A stretch of DNA of 64,000 nucleotides from contig JAQISU010000193.1 in the NCBI GenBank assembly GCA_029339505.1, positions 1,011,501 through 1,075,500 of the forward strand, in the 5' to 3' direction. The position numbers were made by a program, and so were the translations under genes. Of the stretch, positions 57,258 through 64,000 are shown piece by piece. Source of the DNA: Unio delphinus (Eukaryota; Mollusca; Bivalvia; Unionida; Unionidae). The stretch's first letter is position 1; each line of letters begins with the position of its first letter. The notes under the pieces were generated by a model. It ran no database searches and had not been told where the DNA came from. It saw nothing but the letters and a program-made list of their open reading frames with translations.

Positions 57258-57527
<270 letters not shown>

Positions 57528-57764
57528 GCTGTCGGGGCGGCATTGCAATTTCATTTAGTTAAAGAGTTGGCTCACTAAGTGTGCATGACCAGATGAGTAA
57601 GTGAATATGAATATAGCTGGTGCACCATTAGGACGTTAGACCGCCAGTTAAGTGCCCACGTGTGTAGGTGCAAGATGTCTGGAGGGTAGGAGTGACCGTG
57701 CCGGAAAGCGGGACGAGTCAACATTGGATACGCATGTGATGATGTCGTCGTAGTGCTTCATTGT

Positions 57765-57970
57765 AGTACTTGACTACATGAATTCAATACGGTAGTGTTT
57801 GACTACATGAATTTAATAACAGACGTGTTTGACTACATGAATTTAATAACAGTAGTGTTTGGTTACATGAATTCCATACAGTAGTGTTTGACTACATGAA
57901 TTCAATACTGTAGTGTTTGACCACATGAATTTAACACAGTAGTGTTTGACTACATGAGTTTGGTATACTA
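57765..57970. repeat. 29-30-bp minisatellite, seven units
   Basis: GACTACATGAATT-type cores at 57772, 57801, 57831, 57861, 57890, 57919 and 57948, with TAGTGTTT between. Moderately diverged. Noncoding. Confidence 0.95.
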
Positions 57971-58970
57971 GTCTTCGAGTCCAATTATTTTTTGGTTTTA
58001 TAATCATATTATGTACCTTTGTATTTATGTTAATCTCATGTTTCCTACTCATTAGTGTGAGAGTATAATACATTTTCATTGTCACACGCATACGTGTTTT
58101 GTTATTTCTTGAAACCCAAGCCAGTCTCAAAAAGTGTCAGCTCGATAACGTTTCAGCGGCGACATGCCATCCGACATGAATAACGGCATTTCCTCACTTT
58201 GGATAATTTACACATATAAATGTGTGAAGGAAAGAGTTAAATTATGTCAAAATTATATTCAGTAATTGATTTTATGTCAAATTAGGGCGTAAATGAAACA
58301 GAGTCTTGAGTCACATATCGTAACTTACTGTGGTTATAAAACAAGGTCTTTTAGCACGTGACTTCAAAATGACCTCACAAGGAAATGTACATTGTAAGTA
58401 CTTTTAACTGATAAAGATTTGATAATTACCTTAGTGCTATAACAAACAGGCAAACATGTAAAAAAAACTGCCTCTAGAAAATACCTTTTCGTTTCCATTA
58501 AAATCAAAATGCTAACAAAATATTTGTAAAGTCTAAAGAAATCACGTTACTTTTAGTATGTAGCTGTTAAGCTGAGGGTCTCCATAGTTAACAACAATAG
58601 CATTAGAGGCCTGTCTGGTTTGAATGCAGTGGAATACCGACCCCGATAAACCAATATTGAGTACATGTGACCAGCGTTACTGATAACACGTCGTACCTTG
58701 TCATTCATGTATTCATTTGACATATAACATTCACAGTCCTTGTGCGATACACGAGAACAATGTTTGTTGTTCGAGTTTGGTCCTTTCTTCCCTAACCCTT
58801 TGAATTGTTAAAAACACCATTGCCTGGTTCAAAACCAACCACACCGTTGAGGTGGTAGTATAAAAGAGCAAGAATAGACTAGCATTGCAAGCGATGATCA
58901 GACAGGTTTCGTTACTTTGAGGTTCACTCCAGTTCTCAGGGCAAACAGGCGCAAGAACAATCGAGAAGCA
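57971..58970. other. Intergenic, no feature recognised
   Basis: No ORF with protein signature and no repeat edges seen. Confidence 0.5.
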
Positions 58971-58972
58971 CA

Positions 58973-59109
58973 TACATACATACATACATATATGCATGCA
59001 TGCATGCATGCATGCATGCATGCATGCATACATACATACATACATACATACATACATACATACATACATACATACATACATACATACATACATACATACA
59101 TACATACAT
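58973..59109. repeat. (CATA)n/(TGCA)n compound microsatellite
   Basis: CATA units, a block of about eight TGCA units, then a long CATA run ending exactly at the start of repeat C copy 2. ORFs across it on both strands are artefacts. Confidence 0.96.
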
Positions 59110-59693
59110 GGCATTTAAAATGTTGGTTGAAAGCAAACTGACATGCCAATACTATTGGTATATCAAATTCTGATCCGACCATGGCGCAAAATACAAATAT
59201 ATAAACTTTATTCTAATCAATGATGAATTCCCACATTAATGACGTATGAAAATAACGATTAAAAACGTATTAATAGTCCCAGTTTTCTAAATGAATATAA
59301 CCTGGTACACAGTTTCATCACACTCTTTTTTTTTTGTATGTTCCCCTCTCCCCTATCTTGCATAAGAGGCAAAATATGCAGAATAAGGAGTGAGAGAGAA
59401 AAACAACTTGGGTTGTATAAAAGCCATACAGCTGAACTTGTACCAAGTACCCTACAGCAATATGGTTTATCGTAACGGTATGTTTACGCTTTCCTTGAAA
59501 TTTATCAGCAGTGGTCATAATATCAATGATACATAGTTGCAATAGCCCATCGACACCTTTCACTTAAAATTGTTGGTTACCAGGAAAACACATACTGTAA
59601 AGTATTTAACGCTTTTTATTGTCATTTTTATGTTTCTTACACGAATTAAATGTTATAAAAGTCGATTATTATTAGTTAAATATTATAATGTCC

Positions 59694-59694
<1 letters not shown>

Positions 59695-59780
<86 letters not shown>
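59695..59780. repeat. (CT)n microsatellite
   Basis: Pure CT run, followed 130 bp later by a complementary GA tract, so the two can pair. Confidence 0.97.
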
Positions 59781-59784
<4 letters not shown>

Positions 59785-59908
59785 AAGAAGGTACGGGAGA
59801 AAAGTTATTAAAATACGAGCGTTTGGAATTTTCGTTTCTGTCATGCGACGATATGCCTGGACCTATGAATGATGGTAAATTTAAATGAATCACCTTACAA
59901 AGGTAAAC

Positions 59909-60004
<96 letters not shown>

Positions 60005-60110
60005 CAGAGAGAGAGACAGAGAGACAGAGAGAGACAGACAGACAGAGACAGACAGACAGAGAGACAGACAGAGAGAGAGACAGAGAGACAGAGAGAGAGA
60101 CAGAGAGAGC
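59909..60110. repeat. (GA)n/(ACAG)n compound tract
   Basis: GA run decaying into ACAGAC/AGAC-type units over 200 bp. Confidence 0.96.
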
Positions 60111-60837
60111 ATAATACAGTGGGTAGTAATATTAATTAAAGCTAAATAATGACTTAGATCAACTGTAAATAAATGGAAAATTGTTAATTATCTTTAGTTG
60201 GTTCGTAGTTTAGCATAGTTTCTATTCCACGCCCATTTTCATACGCCAATACGTGAACGTCAGAGCATTCAGTGTGTACAAGAGGCAAATGTGTTGGTAG
60301 TTCTCTACGTTCTTCATAAACACAAACTTCCATCTTTGAATCTTAATTGTGTCTTATATTAATTTAATCAATGTAAATAGAAATAGAAACTTTAAAAGAA
60401 AACAATAAACTTAACAATTTTCGAATGTGATTGTGAAAAACAAGAAAAAACACAAAACTACATCTTGTAGAGGACATACTTCCAGGGGTGTGAGATGTTC
60501 ATTCACTCGGTAAATACACAATTGCCGGGGGCATATCTTAACTCCGTCTAAAGGGCAAATATGTGTATTTGCACATTGATATAAAAAAATATATGAATCT
60601 TATGTACGCTGTATCAATGATACATCACTCGTTATATACTTTTTCATTACAAGGTAACTCGGCAAGCCCCGTTTCCTTATTTATTTACATACATATATAT
60701 AGTTAGTAATCTTATTACTCCCAATCATCTATTTATTAATTACATATTTCGTAATGAGAGACTGAAATATAATAGTATGAAAAAAAATCATAACTGTTAC
60801 CGTCAACAATATCTACCGTCTATTCCCATTTAGGTAG

Positions 60838-60855
60838 TATATCTGCCTTTATGTA

Positions 60856-60915
<60 letters not shown>

Positions 60916-60935
60916 TACATAAGGGCAGATATGCC
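60838..60935. repeat. Inverted repeat around an (AT)n core
   Basis: Arms TATCTGCCTTTATGTACACTA (60840-60860) and its near-exact inverse (60911-60931) flank a 50-bp AT run. A strong cruciform candidate at the start of SINE B copy 4. Confidence 0.92.
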
Positions 60936-61033
60936 CCAGTGCAAGGCATGACTATAAACTGCCACAATGCAGGCATCGTAGCCATATGATTTTTTTTAAA
61001 ATTAAAGCTACGTTAAAAATCCAAATCACACAC
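60925..61033 (+). mobile_element. SINE family B, copy 4 (3' fragment)
   Basis: Matches the 3' third of copy 2: ATGCCCCAGTG, GACTATAAACTGCCAC, GCAGGCATCGTAGCCATATG, AGCTACGTTAAAAATC, followed by a short CA tail. tRNA head missing. Confidence 0.8.
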
Positions 61034-61467
61034 ACAGTTACTTTTAGTGTAGTAATATATAAATAGTTACATTGCCAAGACCATTCACGTTCCATTACAG
61101 ACCCTGGGGTAAAAAAGGGGCACTCATTAAGGTACACTAACCTTATTAAACTACGCCGTTCTGTTATTTAAACATGTTAAACAGACTTCTTCAATTTATG
61201 GTCCAACATAGTGGACACCTCTGATGACCGACAATGATTTTTGTATCCGCCTTTGTGTTGGCGAGAAGGTGAAAGTTGACTTAAGAATCTCCTACTAAAA
61301 CTTTATTGGTGTTGAATTTTTGTAGTTAAGAAAACACTTTCTCTACGGCCATTTAGTAATATACTTGTATTCTTAACCATGGAAAGTGAATCAATGTTTT
61401 TCAAAGTATAAATCAGAAACACTTTGGACGTATTTGGGAAATTGTATAATCCATGCCAAAACCCAAT
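61034..61467. other. Intergenic, no feature recognised
   Basis: No ORF or repeat recognised. Confidence 0.5.
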
Positions 61468-61562
61468 CCCATTATCCTGACATCAGGTCGACCTGTCCTA
61501 AAACGAACCTCTTAATGCTCAGCACTAAACGAGGCAGTTGCAAGTAACAATTTTATGTCTTT
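61468..61562 (-). mobile_element. SINE family B, copy 5 (internal fragment)
   Basis: Matches the body of copies 1 and 3: CATTATCCTGACATCAGG, CGACCTGTCCTAA, CTTAATGCTCAGC, GAGGCAGTT and GTCTTTGGCATGA. Head lacks A- and B-boxes. Confidence 0.8.
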
Positions 61563-62331
61563 GGCATGAAGTAGAGTCCCAAAGCCTTTTACCTTAAAAG
61601 TATGAAACAGGAAATTAAATCGAGTCATTTGGGGTATACAATGAACTGATAATGAACCCCAACATATTATGGAGTCAGCGTTAACGAATATTTTTCTAGA
61701 AAGAGTCCTCAAGTTCTTCACCATCTCTAACTGTCGATCGAATGATAATAGAAACATCATCGTTAAATTTAGAAATTTGAAAGCTCGCGGGCAGGTCACG
61801 ACTTTGAGTCTAGACGACAACTTAAATAAACCAGTTTATCCAGTCATTACTTTGTCCGTTGAGTGACCCGCCCATCAATATAGCAGATGTAATGTTGCTT
61901 CTATTCCATGTACAATATTTAGATTCTTATATTTTCTTGGGTTTCATATTTCTTCCTTTTCAATTTAAAATAAACCAATTAATATGGAAGTGTTTTTAAA
62001 CGCATGCATGCAACAAGGTTTTTAGGTAGGTATTTACGCAGGTAAGTGAACGATTATAAACGAAAACGTTCTGTCGGATGTTGTCAAGAAATCGAATCTA
62101 GTAGACATCCATTGTCATTAGGGGATAATTTACACTAATATTAAGTACATTTCACTTAATGCATACGTTTCTTTCTCGAGAATACAATTTATAGACAAGA
62201 AGAAGTTCCGTTTAAGAAAACTTAAATTGACAAGCATATCATTTTAGTTTATGAGATTATAACATCATAATCGACTGGATGCATATTCTAAATTACTGTT
62301 CGGATCATATTAATTTAGAAGACCTGTCTGT
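61563..62331. other. Region upstream of FMO gene, no feature recognised
   Basis: No ORF or repeat recognised; the interval would contain the FMO promoter or 5' untranslated exons. Confidence 0.45.
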
Positions 62332-62348
62332 CTGTCTCTCTCTCTCTC

Positions 62349-62408
<60 letters not shown>
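62332..62408. repeat. (CT)n microsatellite
   Basis: CT run about 360 bp upstream of the FMO start codon. Confidence 0.97.
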
Positions 62409-62412
<4 letters not shown>

Positions 62413-62765
62413 ATTGTCTAGTATATACATTGATATAACCTTCTCTGTACTTTTCATATTTTCAAAATCCCCTTTCTCGATGAAGGTTCATCAACCGCGA
62501 AAAGGTGATTAGTGCCTCTTTCCTCCGGTGATTGGTGGAGATCCAAACGAGACTGTCCATGATGTACTTAAAGTACTTTGATTGCAACGATAACCTTGCA
62601 TGTCACAATTTATGGTTTTATATCAAGCCGTGAACGACATCAGTACCTATCCCACGGATATGTATATTGTACACATGTGAGCTCTAAATTTGTGTAAAAT
62701 GAATGTTCCCCCCAGCAAAACAGCTCTTGTGTGGTGATAACATTCCAGCAAGAATAATTTGCAAC

Positions 62766-63092
62766 ATGGCGAAGAGAGTAGCAGTGATAGGTGCTGGAGC
62801 CAGTGGATTAACGGCCATCAAATGTTGCCTTGATGAGGGATTGGAACCTGTGTGTTTTGAAAGAACCGAGGAAATTGGGGGGTTATGGAACTTCACCGAA
62901 TCTGTAAGGGAGGGGCAGGCGTGTGTTATGAAATCAACCGTTATCAACACCAGCAAGGAGATGATGTGCTACAGCGACTTTCCGATTCCCAAAGAGTTTC
63001 CCGTCTTCATGCACAACACTTACGTGCTGAAATATTTCCACATGTACGCAGATCATTTCGGTCTGAAGAAACACGTTCGGTTTAATACAGAG
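62766..63092 (+). CDS. Flavin-containing monooxygenase, first coding exon
   Basis: A 109-codon exon of an FMO, an FAD- and NADPH-dependent enzyme that oxygenates nitrogen or sulfur in xenobiotics and metabolites, usually at the ER membrane. [20 protein letters not shown] contains the GxGxxG FAD-binding fingerprint (residues 9-14). [13 protein letters not shown] and [13 protein letters not shown] follow, the standard order of the family N-terminus. The exon ends in phase 0 at GAG|GTAAGA. The ATG at 62766 is chosen because the family begins a few residues before the glycine motif; an in-frame ATG at 62703 would add 21 atypical residues, and a 3' splice site-like CCCCCCAG at 62715 suggests that part is untranslated exon boundary. 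Later exons, including the NADPH-binding motif, are outside the window. Confidence 0.92.
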
Positions 63093-63820
63093 GTAAGAAA
63101 ACAATGTCTCTCCAAACATCATTGCTGAAAACGTCATTCAAAGAAAAATCAAATGGCTAATAAATTAAACAAGTTATCAGTCTGCGCCCATATTAAACCC
63201 ATTTGAAACCCCCAACGGTGTGTTTAATTTGTTCATGTATTTATTTGACAATGCGCTAATCTAATCAGAAGTTGACTTATTTGCGTGTTATTTCATGCAT
63301 TACATATCTTTACATTTTTCGATGAAAGAACTTTCTGTTGTTCCTCTTAAATAATAGGCATTGCTTGGTCAAGTTTATTTCAAGAGACCACGAATCCGAT
63401 TTTTTTAAATACACGAAATTGATTCATTAATTCTATGTTTCCAGTCTCTTTGTGCAGTCTGTATTTATATCTTTTATGGAGGAAAATTTTGTTTAAATTA
63501 GATCGGTCTATCGTCACCACATCTGACAAAGGCGCTACAAGTGATGGAAAAAGTGACAACCGTAGTTACGGTTGATATCACTATAACAAAGGTTGATTCG
63601 CTACGAAACACATCCCTGTGATCAATTTTCTACTGTAAGATGGAAACTTATTTTCTAAATATGTATAGGTTACTGCATTTATATGGGAAAATATGAACGA
63701 ATTTATTATGAATAATATTACACTACCTTGGTGCGATATTCGTCTGAAAAAAACAAAACGATTTTATATTTTCACATCCAAAAGTAGTAACGCAATTATT
63801 ATAAACTCATTTAGTTTTCC
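63093..63820. other. FMO intron 1, visible part
   Basis: No second exon is visible before the window ends. AT-rich; contains no other recognised element until the SINE. Confidence 0.55.
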
Positions 63821-63821
63821 G

Positions 63822-64000
63822 GTCCAGAGTGGCCGAGTGGTCCAAAGTGCTATCCGTAACGGATCACTGACATCTCACTTTTGTCTGCATGGGTTCGAGT
63901 CTCATATTCGGCCAACGTGGGTATGTGAGAAAGCTTGCCAGTAGCTTATCGTGGGTCGTTGGTTCTTTCCGGGGAGATTTTCCCGTTTTCTTCCTCCACC
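63822..64000 (+). mobile_element. SINE family A, copy 6 (runs off the window)
   Basis: Head GAGTGGCCGAGTGGTCCAAAG (A-box) and GGGTTCGAGTC (B-box) in plus orientation, then CGTGGGTCGTTGGTTC and TTCCTCCACC. The body and tail continue beyond the end. Its ORF at 63693-63944 is not a gene. Confidence 0.9.

Larger units (their letters stand above)
59109..60690 (+). repeat. Dispersed repeat C, copy 2 (uninterrupted)
   Basis: Colinear with 27196-29500 minus the 855-bp insert. It preserves the empty insertion site CTTGTACCAAGTACC at 59437. It carries its own CT tract (59695-59780) and GA/ACAG tract. It ends with AACTCGGCAAGCCCCGTTTCC but lacks the long hairpin partner. Confidence 0.82.

Noticed and set aside
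62703..62765. Upstream in-frame ATG as FMO start
   Set aside because: It would add 21 residues atypical of the family and overlaps an acceptor-like CCCCCCAG; the ATG at 62766 gives the normal N-terminus.
63693..63944. ORF with a GFESHIRPTW-type end
   Set aside because: Its C-terminal half is the translated tRNA-like head of a SINE.

Overview
The window looks like nuclear DNA of an animal, most likely a marine lophotrochozoan such as a mollusc. It is AT-rich, has long introns with GT-AG splice sites, and is packed with dinucleotide and tetranucleotide microsatellites, tRNA-derived SINEs, foldback elements, a non-LTR retrotransposon and a Polinton/Maverick-type element. The mollusc assignment is an inference from this repeat landscape and not from a species marker. 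No bacterial, plasmid or organellar features are present.

About 0.65-37.4 kb (minus strand) holds the 5' half of an ABCA-family lipid transporter gene. I traced 19 coding exons by phase-consistent GT-AG junctions from a short ATG exon (37377-37354) down to the Walker A exon of the first nucleotide-binding domain (759-650). They total 2,471 nt, 823 codons plus two bases, with no stop or frameshift. The rest of NBD1, the second transmembrane half and NBD2 must lie beyond position 1. Its introns hold most of the repeats: a hAT-type MITE with an 8-bp target duplication (1.3 kb), a SINE inside a tandem duplication (2.5-3.1 kb), a broken L1/Tx1-like LINE carrying a SINE (11-13.6 kb), a 31-bp minisatellite (18.6 kb), a three-copy foldback family (21-25 kb), a minisatellite resembling one of the gene's own exons (23 kb), and an 855-bp foldback transposon whose empty site is preserved elsewhere in the window (27.6-28.4 kb).

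About 37.4-45.1 kb is mainly intergenic, with a SINE, a large GTAT/GCAT array, a GC-richer unidentified block (39.9-41.5 kb) and two exon-like minus-strand ORFs of unknown identity. At 44.9-45.17 kb there is a second copy of the ABCA first exon with its leader and the start of its intron. It is cut off abruptly where a Polinton-like element begins.

About 45.17-53.7 kb is a degraded Polinton/Maverick-like (adintovirus-related) element, mostly transcribed from the minus strand. It holds an adenain-type cysteine protease, a major capsid homologue, a basic core-like protein, a second capsid-type protein, a small membrane protein, a retroviral-type integrase and several lineage-specific ORFs, many with stops or frameshifts. 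I found no DNA polymerase B, no packaging ATPase and no terminal inverted repeats. At its upstream edge a CRE/TATA promoter fires leftward. Just right of it, on the plus strand, is a compact candidate gene: TATA-like box, short ORF, 44-nt putative intron, Arg/Lys-rich tail, then a histone-mRNA-like 3' stem-loop 27 nt after the stop. This is the most unusual feature of the window.

About 53.7-62.3 kb is gene-free and repeat-rich. At 62.77-63.09 kb (plus strand) lies the first coding exon of a flavin-containing monooxygenase, whose remaining exons are beyond the window, and the window ends inside another SINE.
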